Assembly: GCA_021413975.1 (NCBI GenBank)
Contig: JAIOPJ010000016.1
Location: forward strand, 1 to 64,000
Direction of reading: 5' to 3'
Source of the DNA: Gemmatimonadota bacterium
GTDB taxonomy: Bacteria > Gemmatimonadota > Gemmatimonadetes > Gemmatimonadales > Gemmatimonadaceae
DNA: 64,000 bases
The notes below the pieces were generated by a model. That model was not told the DNA's origin. It saw only the letters and a list, made by a program, of their open reading frames with translations, and did no database searches. The translations under genes and the position numbers were made by a program. Shown piece after piece: positions 1 to 8,585 of the stretch (position 1 is its first letter; each line of letters opens with the position of its first letter).

Positions 1-1371
1 CAGCTCGACGTCGCCGGCATGCTCGGCCGCGCGGTCCCGCACGGCGCGACGCCGGCGGGACTCGCCACGCTCGCGCCGCGGCTCGCCGCCGCGCACGCGG
101 GCCTGCGCGCGGATGCCGCCCGCGGCGTGCTCGGGTTCCGCGAGCTCGAGGCGCAGGCCGCCGAGCGCTCGCGCGTGCAGGTGTGGGCGCGCACGGCGGC
201 GAAGGAGCTCGAGGACGTGGTCGTGCTCGGCATCGGCGGCTCGGCGCTCGGCGCGGTCGCGCTGCGCACCGCGCTGCTCCCGCGGGACTGGAACGCGCGG
301 TCGCGTGCGCTGCGCGGTGGCCGGCCGCGACTGCATGTGCTCGACAACGTCGATCCGAGATCGGTGCGCGGACTGCTCGAGGTCGTCGACCTCCCGCGCA
401 CGCGCTTCCTCGTGATCTCCAAGTCGGGCAGCACCGCCGAGACCATGTCGCAGTACCTGTTCATCCGCGAGCGGCTGCGCACGGCCGGGATCGCGGCCAA
501 GGACGCGATCGCCTTCGTGACCGATCCGGCCAAGGGTGTGCTGCGTCGCGTCGCGAAGGACGAAGGGATCCCGACGTTCGAGGTGCCGCCGAACGTGGGG
601 GGGCGCTTCTCCGTGCTCTCGCCTGTGGGGACGTTGCCGGCCGCGTTGCTCGGGATGGACGTGGACGCGCTCATCGCCGGTGCGGTCGCCATGCGCGATC
701 GGTGCGACAACGACCGCTTCCGCGACAATCCGGCGCTCGCGTTCGCGGCGCTGCAGTGGCGCGCGCACATCGAAGCGGGGCAGGGGATGCACGTGCTCAT
801 GCCCTACTCCGACGCCTTCCGGGATGTTGCGCCCTGGTTCGTGCAGCTCTGGGCCGAGAGTCTCGGCAAGAGGACGGGGGAGGGCAGGAACGTCGGACCG
901 ACGCCGATCGTCGCCGTCGGCGCGACCGACCAGCACGCACAGGTGCAGCTGTTCATGGAGGGACCCGCGGACAAGACGGTCACCTTCATCGACGTCGAGG
1001 AGCCGGAAGGCGGCGAGCTCACCATCCCCGGCGACGGGCCGGCCGAACTCGCCTACCTCGGCGGGCACGGCTTCGCCGAGTTGCTGCGCGTGGAGTGCCG
1101 CGCCACGGCGGGCGCGCTCACGACGATGGGGCGCCCCACCATGACGCTGCGCGTGACCCGCGCCGACGCCTGGCACCTGGGCGGGCTCCTGATGTTCTTC
1201 GAGCTCGCGACCATCTACGGCGGCCAGCTGTATGGCGTGGATCCGCTCGACCAGCCCGGGGTCGAGCTGGGGAAGCAGCTCACCTACTACCAGTTCGGCC
1301 ACCCGGACTGGCAGAAGATGAAGGCCACCTGGGATTCGCTCCCGCCGGCCGATCCCGACTGGGTGCTCTGA
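1..1371 (+). CDS. pgi: Glucose-6-phosphate isomerase (5' end outside window)
   Basis: Cytoplasmic glycolytic enzyme interconverting glucose 6-phosphate and fructose 6-phosphate. The frame is open to the first base of the window, so the true start probably lies just upstream and the ATG at 19 is likely internal. Counting from that ATG, the SIS phosphosugar-binding motif GIGGS is at 71-75, SKSGST at 134-139, the first family signature GGRFSVLSPVG at 194-204, and the second signature DQPGVELGKQ lies near the C-terminus. The length of about 450 residues fits the short bacterial form of the family. A perfect palindrome follows the stop, and the next gene encodes an aldolase, so two sugar-phosphate enzymes sit together. 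Confidence 0.95.
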   Translation, partial: QLDVAGMLGRAVPHGATPAGLATLAPRLAAAHAGLRADAARGVLGFRELEAQAAERSRVQVWARTAAKELEDVVVLGIGGSALGAVALRTALLPRDWNARSRALRGGRPRLHVLDNVDPRSVRGLLEVVDLPRTRFLVISKSGSTAETMSQYLFIRERLRTAGIAAKDAIAFVTDPAKGVLRRVAKDEGIPTFEVPPNVGGRFSVLSPVGTLPAALLGMDVDALIAGAVAMRDRCDNDRFRDNPALAFAALQWRAHIEAGQGMHVLMPYSDAFRDVAPWFVQLWAESLGKRTGEGRNVGPTPIVAVGATDQHAQVQLFMEGPADKTVTFIDVEEPEGGELTIPGDGPAELAYLGGHGFAELLRVECRATAGALTTMGRPTMTLRVTRADAWHLGGLLMFFELATIYGGQLYGVDPLDQPGVELGKQLTYYQFGHPDWQKMKATWDSLPPADPDWVL

Positions 1372-1376
1372 TGCGT

Positions 1377-1400
1377 TGCCCCCACCCGCGGGTGGGGGCA
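1377..1400 (+). terminator. Perfect 24-bp palindrome after pgi
   Basis: A perfect GC-rich inverted repeat (12+12 bp, half-site TGCCCCCACCCG) begins 6 bp after the pgi stop. It would fold into a strong hairpin but has no T-tract on either side. It may be a hairpin terminator or pause, or a protein-binding dyad for the downstream aldolase gene; the sequence alone does not decide. Confidence 0.5.
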
Positions 1401-1466
1401 GATTGACGTAGGCCCGAACCAGCGCGCCGCATCGGCGGCGCGCGCTCCCTCACCTGACGACCGCCG

Positions 1467-2888
1467 ATGTCCCACGCCCCCGAATCCGTCCGCCGCGCCC
1501 TGGGCGCCGCGATCTCCATCGAAGCCGGCCACCTGAGCGTGAAGGACGCGGCCAAGCTCGCGTCCCCGCTCATGGATGATCTCGTCCGCCTCGCGGTCTT
1601 CGGCGACCCCGTGGAGAAGGACTGGGCCCGCTGGGTCATCTGGGAGGCGGCGCGCGCCGTCGGCACCTACTCGGCGTCGATCCACGACTTCTACATGGCC
1701 CGTGGCCGCGGCGACGTGAAGGGCGTCACCGTGCCCGCGATGAACATCCGCGGCGCGACGTACGACACCGTCCGGTCGATCTGGCGCACGGCGCTCAAGC
1801 TCGACGGCGCGGCGATCATCCTCGAGATCGCGCGGTCCGAGATCGCGTACACGGAACAGCGTCCCGCGGAGTACGTCGCCGTGATCCTCGCGGCCGCGCT
1901 GCGCGAGGGCTATCGCGGCCCGGTGTTCATCCAGGGTGACCACTTCCAGGTGAACGCCAAGAAGTACAAGGTCGATCCGGCCACCGAGGTCGCGGCCGTG
2001 AAGGCGCTCGCCACCGAGGCGATCGCCGGCGGCTTCTACAACATCGACCTCGACACGTCGACGCTCGTGGACCTCGCGTTCCCGACGCTCGCCGAGCAGC
2101 AGCGCCTGAACTACGAGGTGGGCGTGGACCTCACGCGCCACGTGCGCGGGCTCGAGCCGAAGGGCGTGACGATCTCCCTCGGCGGCGAGATCGGCGAGGT
2201 GGGCACGGAGAACTCGACCGTGGCCGAGCTGCAGGCGTTCATGGACGGCTACGATCGCACGCTCGAGGCGCAGGCCCCGGGCATGGTCGGACTCTCGAAG
2301 ATCTCGGTGCAGTCGGGGACGTCGCATGGCGGCGTGGTGCTCGCCGACGGCTCCATCAAGGAGGTCGCGCTCGACTTCAAGACGCTCGAGGATCTCTCGC
2401 GCGTGGCGCGCGAGCAGTACGGGCTCTCGGGCGCGGTGCAGCACGGCGCCTCGACGCTCCCCGACGACGCGTTCTACCACTTCCCCAGGACCGAGACCGC
2501 GGAGATCCACCTCGCGACCGGGTTCCAGAACATGATGTACGACCACATGCCGGCGGCCCTGCGCGCCGAGATCTACGAGTGGCTGCGGGCGAACGCGGCC
2601 GACGAGCGGAAGGCCGGCGACTCCGACGAGCAGTTCTTCTACAAGACGCGCAAGAAGGCCTTCGGCCCCTTCAAGAAGCAGCTGTGGGCCCTGCCGGCCG
2701 ACCTGAAGGCGACGATCGCGGCGGCCTACGACGCCAAGTTCACCTTCCTCTTCGAGAACCTCGGGGTGCGCGGAACATCGGCGGCCGTGCGGCGGTACGT
2801 GAAGGGGCCGGCGATCGCCATGCCGGCGCCAGGCACGGGCGGCCCCTCAGTCGATGCGGCCCCCGATGATCACGAAGCGGGCGAGTAG
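1467..2888 (+). CDS. Class II fructose-bisphosphate aldolase family protein
   Basis: Zinc-dependent aldolase of the class II FBA/tagatose-bisphosphate aldolase family, expected to interconvert fructose 1,6-bisphosphate with two triose phosphates. Metal- and phosphate-binding motifs are visible: GDHF with His159, NIDLDTSTL at 192-200, GGEIGEVG at 239-246, SGTSHGG at 283-289 and QHGAST at 325-330. At 473 residues it is longer than the classical enzyme (about 340-360); the extra length is an N-terminal helical section and a C-terminal segment rich in Lys/Arg and then in Pro/Ala. It follows pgi, which supports a glycolytic role. The exact substrate cannot be read from the sequence. Confidence 0.8.
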   Translation: MSHAPESVRRALGAAISIEAGHLSVKDAAKLASPLMDDLVRLAVFGDPVEKDWARWVIWEAARAVGTYSASIHDFYMARGRGDVKGVTVPAMNIRGATYDTVRSIWRTALKLDGAAIILEIARSEIAYTEQRPAEYVAVILAAALREGYRGPVFIQGDHFQVNAKKYKVDPATEVAAVKALATEAIAGGFYNIDLDTSTLVDLAFPTLAEQQRLNYEVGVDLTRHVRGLEPKGVTISLGGEIGEVGTENSTVAELQAFMDGYDRTLEAQAPGMVGLSKISVQSGTSHGGVVLADGSIKEVALDFKTLEDLSRVAREQYGLSGAVQHGASTLPDDAFYHFPRTETAEIHLATGFQNMMYDHMPAALRAEIYEWLRANAADERKAGDSDEQFFYKTRKKAFGPFKKQLWALPADLKATIAAAYDAKFTFLFENLGVRGTSAAVRRYVKGPAIAMPAPGTGGPSVDAAPDDHEAGE

Positions 2889-2891
2889 GAC

Positions 2892-2912
2892 GGTCGGGCC
2901 TTCGGCCCGACC
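2892..2912 (+). terminator. 9-bp hairpin after the aldolase gene
   Basis: GGTCGGGCC and its reverse complement flank a TTC loop, 3 bp after the aldolase stop. No T-run follows, so it is a terminator-like hairpin rather than a classical intrinsic terminator. Confidence 0.5.
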
Positions 2913-2955
2913 CGTGCCCCCCACGTGCGACGAGCGCACTGAACGGAGCGGTTCC

Positions 2956-3846
2956 ATGAAGAAGCTGCTGTTGACCGGCGCCCTGGCGATCCTCGCCACC
3001 GGGTGCGTGTCCAAGTCCGAGTACGACCGCCAGATGGAGCAGGTCGTCTCGATCTCGAGCGAGAAGGACTCGCTCCTCAAGGAAGTCGTGGCGACGTCGC
3101 AGTTCATCGCCGAGGTGAATGGCGAGCTCGACCGCGTGAAGGGCGGCCAGGCTCCGGTGCAGGCCGGCGGCGCCGAGATGGAGCAGCTCTCCCCCACGCA
3201 GCAGCGGCAGGCGCTCGCCGAGCGCGTGAAGGGGCTCACCGAGCGTCTCCGCGAGTCCGAGGATCGGCTCGCCCAGAGCCGCAAGCGCGTCAGCCAGCTC
3301 ACGGCGACCGGCGCGACCATGACCGCGCAGATGGCGTCGTTCGATTCGACGATCAAGCGCTTCCAGGTGATCATCGACAACCAGAAGGCCGAGATCGTGG
3401 CCCTGCTCGACCAGGTGAGCGTGCTCACCTCGGAGAACATGGCGCTGCGGGAGTCGAACACGGTGCTCGAGACGCAGCGGTCGGCGCTCACGGCCCAGAC
3501 GGCGGAGCTCACCACCGAGCAGAACACGGTCTACTGGGTGGCGGGCAAGAAGGACGACCTGCTCAAGCGCGGGATCATCGAACAGCGCGGCGGCATGCTC
3601 GGCATCGGCCGGACGGCGGTGCTGGCGCGCACCCTCGACGCCGGCGCCTTCACGGCGGTCGATCGCACCCAGATGACCAGGATCCCGCTCCCCAACCCCG
3701 CCAAGTCGTACCGGATCATCACCACCAACGACATCGCCGGCTTGGAATCACCCCCGAAGGATGGCAAGTTCAAGGGCACGCTGACGATCTCGGCACCCGG
3801 GGTCTTCTGGCGTCCGTCCAAGTTCCTCGTGCTCGTGGAACTCTAG
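2956..3846 (+). CDS. Coiled-coil lipoprotein, function unknown
   Basis: A 296-residue protein with a lipoprotein signal peptide: MKK, a hydrophobic stretch, then lipobox ATGC with the modified cysteine at position 17. Residues 20-200 are rich in Glu, Gln, Ser and Leu with heptad character, indicating a long coiled coil. The C-terminal 100 residues form a compact domain (GGMLGIGRTAVLAR, then a stretch rich in aromatics). An in-frame start further upstream would overlap the aldolase gene and lose the signal peptide, so this ATG is chosen. No family function is recognised; an outer-membrane-anchored or periplasmic structural role is an inference. YtxH and YihY membrane protein genes follow closely. 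Confidence 0.8.
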   Translation: MKKLLLTGALAILATGCVSKSEYDRQMEQVVSISSEKDSLLKEVVATSQFIAEVNGELDRVKGGQAPVQAGGAEMEQLSPTQQRQALAERVKGLTERLRESEDRLAQSRKRVSQLTATGATMTAQMASFDSTIKRFQVIIDNQKAEIVALLDQVSVLTSENMALRESNTVLETQRSALTAQTAELTTEQNTVYWVAGKKDDLLKRGIIEQRGGMLGIGRTAVLARTLDAGAFTAVDRTQMTRIPLPNPAKSYRIITTNDIAGLESPPKDGKFKGTLTISAPGVFWRPSKFLVLVEL

Positions 3847-3855
3847 GAGGCCCGC

Positions 3856-4269
3856 ATGTCGGATGAGAGCGGCCGTGAACCGAACGTCGTCGTCGAACGG
3901 CGTTCGGGCGGCGGGATCGGACTCTTCCTGCTCGGCGCCGTGGTCGGCGCCGGGCTGGCGTTGCTCTACGCGCCGCAGTCGGGGGCGGAGACGCGCGCCG
4001 ACCTGCGCCGCGGCGCGCGCCGTGCGAAGCGCAAGGCGCGCGAGTTCGCCGAGGAGGCGACCGAGGCGGTGCAGGACATCGCCCGGTCGTCGCGCGAGGC
4101 GGCCAGCGACTTCGCCCGCAGTTCGCGCTCGGCGGCCGGGGACTTCGTGCGGAGCACGCGCTCGGCCGCGAAGGACGCGGCCGGCGAGGCGCGCGAGGCG
4201 CTCGAGCGCCGGCTCGCCCGGCATGGGCGAGTGGTGGACGAGGACGACTCCGAGGACAGCGGCGTCTGA
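3856..4269 (+). CDS. YtxH-like membrane-anchored protein
   Basis: A 137-residue protein of YtxH type. A glycine-rich membrane segment (GLFLLGAVVGAGLALLYAP, residues 20-38) ending in the typical YAPxSG motif is followed by a long charged amphipathic helix with repeated R-S-(S/T)-R-(S/E)-A-A units (residues 60-110) and an acidic tail. The family is linked to stress in Firmicutes, but a role here is unproven. An AGGAGG-type ribosome site lies just before the ATG. The stop codon overlaps the probable CTG start of the next gene. Confidence 0.75.
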   Translation: MSDESGREPNVVVERRSGGGIGLFLLGAVVGAGLALLYAPQSGAETRADLRRGARRAKRKAREFAEEATEAVQDIARSSREAASDFARSSRSAAGDFVRSTRSAAKDAAGEAREALERRLARHGRVVDEDDSEDSGV

Positions 4270-5222
4270 GGGCGCTCTGGCGCTTCCTCGTTGACGTTGT
4301 GAAGCGCGCGGACGCCGACGACGTGATCTTCCTCGCCGGCGGGGTGGCGTTCAACGTCCTCCTCGCCGGCATTCCGTTCTTCCTGCTCATGGCGGCAGGA
4401 CTCGGCTACATCCTCGACCAGTCGCCGGAGACCGCGGCGCAGGTCGTGCAGACGGCCCTCCAGAATCTCCTCCCCGGGCGCATCTCCGCCGGCGGCTCGA
4501 TCCTCGACCCCGTGCTCGCGGACGTCATCCGCACCCGCACCGTCGTGGGCGTCTGGGGCGGACTCGCCTTCATCTGGTTCGCCGCGCGCCTCTTCTCCAC
4601 GCTGCGCGCCGTCCTCGCCTTCGTCTTCATGCACGGGCGCGATCGCGGATACTTCCACGGCAAGCTCGTGGACCTGAACCTCATCGTCGTCTCGGTGATG
4701 CTCATGACGGCCTGGGTGAGCATCAGCACCGTGCTCGTGCTCACCACCGGCCGGCTCGGCACCGCGCTCGAGAGCGTCGGCGTGCTGCCCGACGTGACCG
4801 GACGTCTCGCCGAATCGGTGCTCCGCGCACTCGCGATCGGCGTGATCTTCCTGATGTTCCTGTCGCTCTACCGCTGGCTCCCCCGCCGTCGCACGCACTG
4901 GCGGTCCGCCGCGGTCGGTGCGGCCGCGGCGGTGGGGCTCTTCGAGCTCGCGCGCTTCCTCTTCGCGCAGTTCATGCTCAACTACCCGCCGTCCTCGGTC
5001 TACACGGGGACCCTGGGGGCGATATTCATCGTGATCTTCTGGACCTACTACGCGGCACTGATCTTCGTGCTCGGTGCCGAGGTGGCGCATGTGCACGAGA
5101 TGCGCGCGGTCGCGAAGGGCGAGCGCGAACCGCGCTCGCCGCTCACCTCCGAGTTCGCCACCACCGGCGCGGCGCGCGCCGCGACCCTCGGCATCCCCTC
5201 CCGTCCGCCCGACGCCCCGTGA
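4266..5222 (+). CDS. YihY/virulence factor BrkB family membrane protein
   Basis: An inner-membrane protein of about 318 residues with six hydrophobic segments, matching the YihY/BrkB family: the opening LAGGVAFNVLLAGIPFF and a C-terminal YTGTLGAIFIVIFWTYYAA segment are typical. Molecular function is unknown for the family. The first canonical start is a GTG at 4299, but the frame is open upstream and reads LRALWRFLVDVVKRAD, which looks like the usual N-terminus. The codon at 4266 is CTG and overlaps the preceding stop as CTGA, the same junction style as the GTGA and TTGA junctions elsewhere in the window. I therefore favour CTG; GTG 4299 remains possible. Confidence 0.8.
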   Translation: MRALWRFLVDVVKRADADDVIFLAGGVAFNVLLAGIPFFLLMAAGLGYILDQSPETAAQVVQTALQNLLPGRISAGGSILDPVLADVIRTRTVVGVWGGLAFIWFAARLFSTLRAVLAFVFMHGRDRGYFHGKLVDLNLIVVSVMLMTAWVSISTVLVLTTGRLGTALESVGVLPDVTGRLAESVLRALAIGVIFLMFLSLYRWLPRRRTHWRSAAVGAAAAVGLFELARFLFAQFMLNYPPSSVYTGTLGAIFIVIFWTYYAALIFVLGAEVAHVHEMRAVAKGEREPRSPLTSEFATTGAARAATLGIPSRPPDAP

Positions 5223-6244
5223 CCGCACCGATCGACCTCCGCAGCGACACCGTCACCAAGCCCACCCCCGCGATGCGGCGTGCGATGGCCGAGGCCGAGG
5301 TCGGCGACGACGTGCTCGACGGCGACCCCTCGGTGCTGCGCCTCCAGGCGCGCGTCGCCCAGATGCTCGGCAAGCACAGTGCGCTCTACTTCCCCACCGG
5401 CACCATGGCGAACCAGGCGGCGCTCTGGCTGCTCGGTGAGCCGGGCACCGAGGTCTACTGTCACGACGACTCGCATATCGTGAACTGGGAGATCGCCGGC
5501 ACGGCCGCGCTCGCGGGGCTGCAGGTGCGCGTGGTGCGCGGGGGCCCGGTCATGGACGCCGACGCGCTGCGCGCGACCTTCCGTCCGTACTCGGTGCACG
5601 CACCGCGCGCCTCGCTCGTCTGCGTGGAGAACACGCACAACGGCGCCGGCGGCATGGTGACGACGCTCGAGCGCCTGCGGGCGATCCAGTCCACGGCCGC
5701 CGAGGCCGGACTCGCGCTGCATCTCGACGGGGCGCGGCTCTGGAATGCCAGCGTGGCCACGGGGACGCCGCTGGCCGACTTCGCCGCCTGCGCCTCCACG
5801 GTGATGGTCTCCTTCTCCAAGGGACTCGGGGCGCCGGTGGGCGCCTGCCTCGTGGGCGACGAGTCGCCGATGCGGCGCGCCTGGGAGGTGCGGAAGCGCT
5901 TCGGTGGCGGCATGCGCCAGTCCGGCATCCTCGCGGCCGCGGCGCTGCACGGGCTCGACCATCACCTGCCGCGGATGCACGAGGATCACGCACGGGCGCG
6001 CTCGCTCGCCGCCGCGGTGGTGAACGTGCCGGGCGTGAGCGTCGTGGCGCCGGACACGAACATCCTCATGGTCGACCTGCTCGCCGGGCAGCAGGCGGAA
6101 CAGGTCGTCGCGCGCGCGCGCGAGGGCGGGGTGAGGATCACCGCGTGGAACAACACGCGGGTGCGCGCGGTGCTGCACCTCGACGTGGACGACGCGGCGG
6201 TGGTGCGGGCGGGGGCCGTGCTGGCCGAGGCGCTCGCGGGATAG
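5219..6244 (+). CDS. Low-specificity L-threonine aldolase
   Basis: A PLP-dependent fold-type I enzyme cleaving L-threonine or L-allo-threonine to glycine and acetaldehyde. The N-terminus IDLRSDTVTKPTPAM is diagnostic, GDDVLDGDPSV follows, and the Schiff-base lysine is in SFSKGLGAPVG (Lys201). Its length of 341 residues is standard for the family. The GTG start overlaps the YihY stop (GTGA), indicating translational coupling. The SRP RNA gene follows on the same strand with its own promoter. Confidence 0.92.
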   Translation: MTAPIDLRSDTVTKPTPAMRRAMAEAEVGDDVLDGDPSVLRLQARVAQMLGKHSALYFPTGTMANQAALWLLGEPGTEVYCHDDSHIVNWEIAGTAALAGLQVRVVRGGPVMDADALRATFRPYSVHAPRASLVCVENTHNGAGGMVTTLERLRAIQSTAAEAGLALHLDGARLWNASVATGTPLADFAACASTVMVSFSKGLGAPVGACLVGDESPMRRAWEVRKRFGGGMRQSGILAAAALHGLDHHLPRMHEDHARARSLAAAVVNVPGVSVVAPDTNILMVDLLAGQQAEQVVARAREGGVRITAWNNTRVRAVLHLDVDDAAVVRAGAVLAEALAG

Positions 6245-6269
6245 GGCGACGTCCGGGCGGGGGAGGCGA

Positions 6270-6298
6270 TTGTGAGCGGTCGCGGGGCTGAGTAGCTT
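6270..6298 (+). promoter_or_regulatory. Promoter of the SRP RNA gene
   Basis: TTGTGA at 6270-6275 and TAGCTT at 6293-6298 are separated by 17 bp. The -10 box ends 6 bp before the first base of the SRP RNA helix, which is the expected distance to a transcription start. Confidence 0.55.
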
Positions 6299-6304
6299 TC
6301 GCTC

Positions 6305-6401
6305 GTTCCAGGTCCCGGGGGGCTTCGGCCCGCCAACTCCGCCAGGGCCGAAAGGCAGCAACGGTACGTGGTGTCCGTCGTCGCTCCGTCAGGCCTGGAA
6401 C
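6305..6401 (+). ncRNA. ffs: Signal recognition particle RNA, small bacterial type
   Basis: A 97-nt RNA gene. The ends pair (GTTCCAGG with CCTGGAAC), and the apical part carries the conserved SRP domain IV signature: CAGGGCCGAAAGGCAGCAAC at 6350-6369 fits the consensus CAGGxCCGxAAGGxAGCA. The RNA binds Ffh and targets ribosomes making membrane proteins. Its place directly before dnaX-ybaB-recR matches the arrangement known from Bacillus (scr-dnaX-yaaK-recR). The boundaries are set by the terminal helix and fit the upstream promoter. Confidence 0.9.
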
Positions 6402-6472
6402 ACTCGCGCGGGTGAGCATCCTCTTGGGTGCTCCCCGCGCGTTTCGTTCCCGGGTGACCTGCAACGACGCTC

Positions 6473-6622
6473 ACCACCGAGGCACCGAGGACACCGGGAA
6501 CCACCGAGGCATCCTCCGACAGCGTGGCCGCGACGAAGTGCGAGCGGACGGTGGGACCTCGTGTGTGCGCGGATCGCGCCCCGGGATGTCGCCTTTCTCG
6601 GTGCCCTCTGTGCCTCGGTGGT
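6473..6622. repeat. Imperfect inverted repeat pair (CACCGAGGCAC type) before dnaX
   Basis: Left arm ACCACCGAGGCACCGAGGAC begins at 6473; the right arm at 6597-6622 is its reverse complement with about two mismatches in 24 bp. A third partial copy (ACCACCGAGGCAT) lies at about 6500. The type resembles the CACCGAGGCACAGAGG elements scattered in many environmental bacterial genomes, which create spurious HHRGTEGTE-like ORFs. The 333-bp gap between ffs and dnaX contains no convincing gene. Confidence 0.6.
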
Positions 6623-6721
6623 GCACGCTGTCGCCTTTCGCGTGATTCAGTCCGCTCGCCGCCGAGGACCGTGCGTACAGGACGGCGACGCGCAAGCCTC
6701 ACGCGATCCCTCCGCCGAGGC

Positions 6722-6727
6722 TAAATT
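6722..6727 (+). promoter_or_regulatory. Pribnow-like TAAATT box 7 nt before dnaX
   Basis: TAAATT lies in an otherwise GC-rich context, with 7 nt between the box and the ATG of dnaX. A transcript from this box would begin at or next to the start codon, so a leaderless mRNA is likely. There is no Shine-Dalgarno sequence, which fits this reading. Confidence 0.5.
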
Positions 6728-6734
6728 CAACTCC

Positions 6735-8573
6735 ATGTCGCTCGCCCTCGCCCGCAAGTATCGCCCGCGCCGCTTCGCCGACGTCGCCGTCCAGTCGCAT
6801 GTCGCGAACACGTTGCGCAATGCGATCGCCGGCGACCGGCTCGGCCACGCGTACCTGTTCTGCGGTCCCCGCGGCACCGGCAAGACGACGCTCGCGCGCG
6901 TGCTCGCGATGGCGCTCAACTGCGAGAACAAGCGCCCCGACCATGAGCCCTGTGGCGAGTGCCCCTCGTGCACGCGCATCTGGAGCGGCGGCACCTCGCT
7001 CGATGTCGTGGAGATCGACGCGGCCTCCAATCGCGGCGTGGACGACGCCCGGGAACTCCGGGAGCGTGCCATGTACGCCCCGTCCGGCGAGGACCGGTTC
7101 AAGGTCTACATCGTCGACGAGGCCCACATGCTCACGCGCGAGGCGTGGAACACGCTGCTCAAGATCCTCGAGGAGCCGCCGCCGCGCGTGATCTTCGTCT
7201 TCGCGACGACCGAGCCCAACAAGATCCAGCAGGCCGCCGCACCGGTGCTCTCGCGGATGCAGCGCTTCGACCTCAAGCGGATCGGCCCGGCCGACGTCCG
7301 GACCCGTCTCCTGTCGGTGCTCGCGGCGGAAGGGCTCGAGGCCCAGCCCGACGCCCTCGGCATGCTCGCCCGCGCGGCCGACGGCTCGATGCGCGACGCC
7401 CTCTCGCTCACCGACCAGGTCCTGTCGCTCGGCGGCGGCGTCATCACCGCCGAACGCGTGCGCGAGGCGCTCGGGCTGGTGCACGAGGACGAACATCTCG
7501 CCCTGCTGGACATCATCGCCGAGCGGCGCGCCGGCGATGTCTTCGCGGCGGTCGCGCACCTCGCCGACCATGGCGTCGATTTCGCGACCCTCCTGGCCGA
7601 TTTCGCGGACCTGCTGCGCGCACAACTCGCCTTCGTGCTGGGGGGGTCGCTCCCCGACCTCTCCGATCGGCTCAAGGAGGAGCTTCCCAAGCGGGTGAAG
7701 GTCTTCGCGGCCGGCGACCTCCTGCGGATGCTCAACCTCGTCGTCGAGGTGGAGCCGCATCTCCGGCGGAGCGGTCAGCAGCAGATGCTCTTCGAGACAC
7801 TGCTCGTGCGCTTCGCGCTGCTCGACCGCACGGTCGACCTCGAGGCCGTCCTGCGCGGGATGCCGGACGGCGCGGGTGGCGGCACCGGTGGCGGCACCGG
7901 TGGCGGCGCGGGAATCCCCGCCGGCGGCGGAGCGGGGGGGCGCGGCGTCGCGACCCCGGCGCCGCTGAGCGCGAGCGCACCGGCCCCGCGCGCGGCGGTC
8001 TGGGAGAAGCCCCGATCGGAGGTCGGTGCGTCGGAGGCGGCCGCCGTCTCGCCCGCGCCGGCGCTCTTCGCCACGCCGGCACCGTCGGCGCCCCAGTCGC
8101 GTCGCATGGCGCCCCCTCCGGGTCTCGCGGCCGCGTCCCAGGCCCCCGAAGTCGCCGATCGGCCCGCGCCCAAGCGCGATCTGCTGCCCCTCGACATCAA
8201 TCGCGTCGCCGAGCACTGGGACGCGATCGTCGACAGCGTCAGCTCCGAGCATCGTGCGCTGCTGCTCTCGAGCACGCTGGCGCATGCGACCCCCACCGCC
8301 GTCACGGCGTCGGGGAGCGTGACGCTCACGGTCGAGTCGGAATCGCACGCGGAGATCATCGCCGGCGGAGAGGCGGTGATCATCGGCGCCCTGCGGCGGA
8401 GGTTCGACGGCGTGCAGAAGCTGGTGGTGCGGACCGTCTCTCCCGAGGGCGATCGGGTGCCGAGGCGGCTCAACGAGACCGCCGTGAAGGCCGATCGCAT
8501 GGCCACGCTGCGCAAGCAGTCGCCCCTGCTCGACGCTGCCGTGGACGCGCTCGACCTGGAGCTGATCGATTAG
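6735..8573 (+). CDS. dnaX: DNA polymerase III subunit gamma/tau
   Basis: The clamp-loader ATPase of the replisome. The start at MSLALARKYRPRRF is the usual family N-terminus; the longer upstream frame runs through the repeat element and is rejected. Walker A GPRGTGKT is at 44-51, a zinc-finger CxGECPSC segment follows, Walker B is VDEAHML, and the sensor region FATTEPNKI is present. A low-complexity linker after residue 380 includes a triplicated Gly-rich unit, then a tau-like C-terminal domain follows. It stands in the order ffs-dnaX-ybaB-recR. I see no convincing programmed frameshift signal; a run of seven G at 7640-7646 is the only slippery-looking site. Confidence 0.95.
   Translation: MSLALARKYRPRRFADVAVQSHVANTLRNAIAGDRLGHAYLFCGPRGTGKTTLARVLAMALNCENKRPDHEPCGECPSCTRIWSGGTSLDVVEIDAASNRGVDDARELRERAMYAPSGEDRFKVYIVDEAHMLTREAWNTLLKILEEPPPRVIFVFATTEPNKIQQAAAPVLSRMQRFDLKRIGPADVRTRLLSVLAAEGLEAQPDALGMLARAADGSMRDALSLTDQVLSLGGGVITAERVREALGLVHEDEHLALLDIIAERRAGDVFAAVAHLADHGVDFATLLADFADLLRAQLAFVLGGSLPDLSDRLKEELPKRVKVFAAGDLLRMLNLVVEVEPHLRRSGQQQMLFETLLVRFALLDRTVDLEAVLRGMPDGAGGGTGGGTGGGAGIPAGGGAGGRGVATPAPLSASAPAPRAAVWEKPRSEVGASEAAAVSPAPALFATPAPSAPQSRRMAPPPGLAAASQAPEVADRPAPKRDLLPLDINRVAEHWDAIVDSVSSEHRALLLSSTLAHATPTAVTASGSVTLTVESESHAEIIAGGEAVIIGALRRRFDGVQKLVVRTVSPEGDRVPRRLNETAVKADRMATLRKQSPLLDAAVDALDLELID
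7875..7910 (+). repeat. 12-bp in-frame repeat in the dnaX linker
   Basis: GGTGGCGGCACC occurs twice exactly and a third time with two changes, encoding Gly-Gly-Gly-Thr units. It lies in the flexible linker between the ATPase core and the C-terminal domain, so copy-number change should be tolerated. Confidence 0.7.
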
Positions 8574-8585
8574 CGGTGTCTCGGC

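Noticed and set aside
6471-6695. Short minus-strand frame with HHRGTEGTEK-like peptide
   Set aside because: It is a translation of the dispersed CACCGAGG repeat element, a known source of spurious protein entries.
7638-7660. Run of seven G in dnaX as a slippage site for a short gamma subunit
   Set aside because: The run lies inside domain III, too early for a functional gamma form, and no stimulatory hairpin or downstream stop in the shifted frame was clearly arranged.
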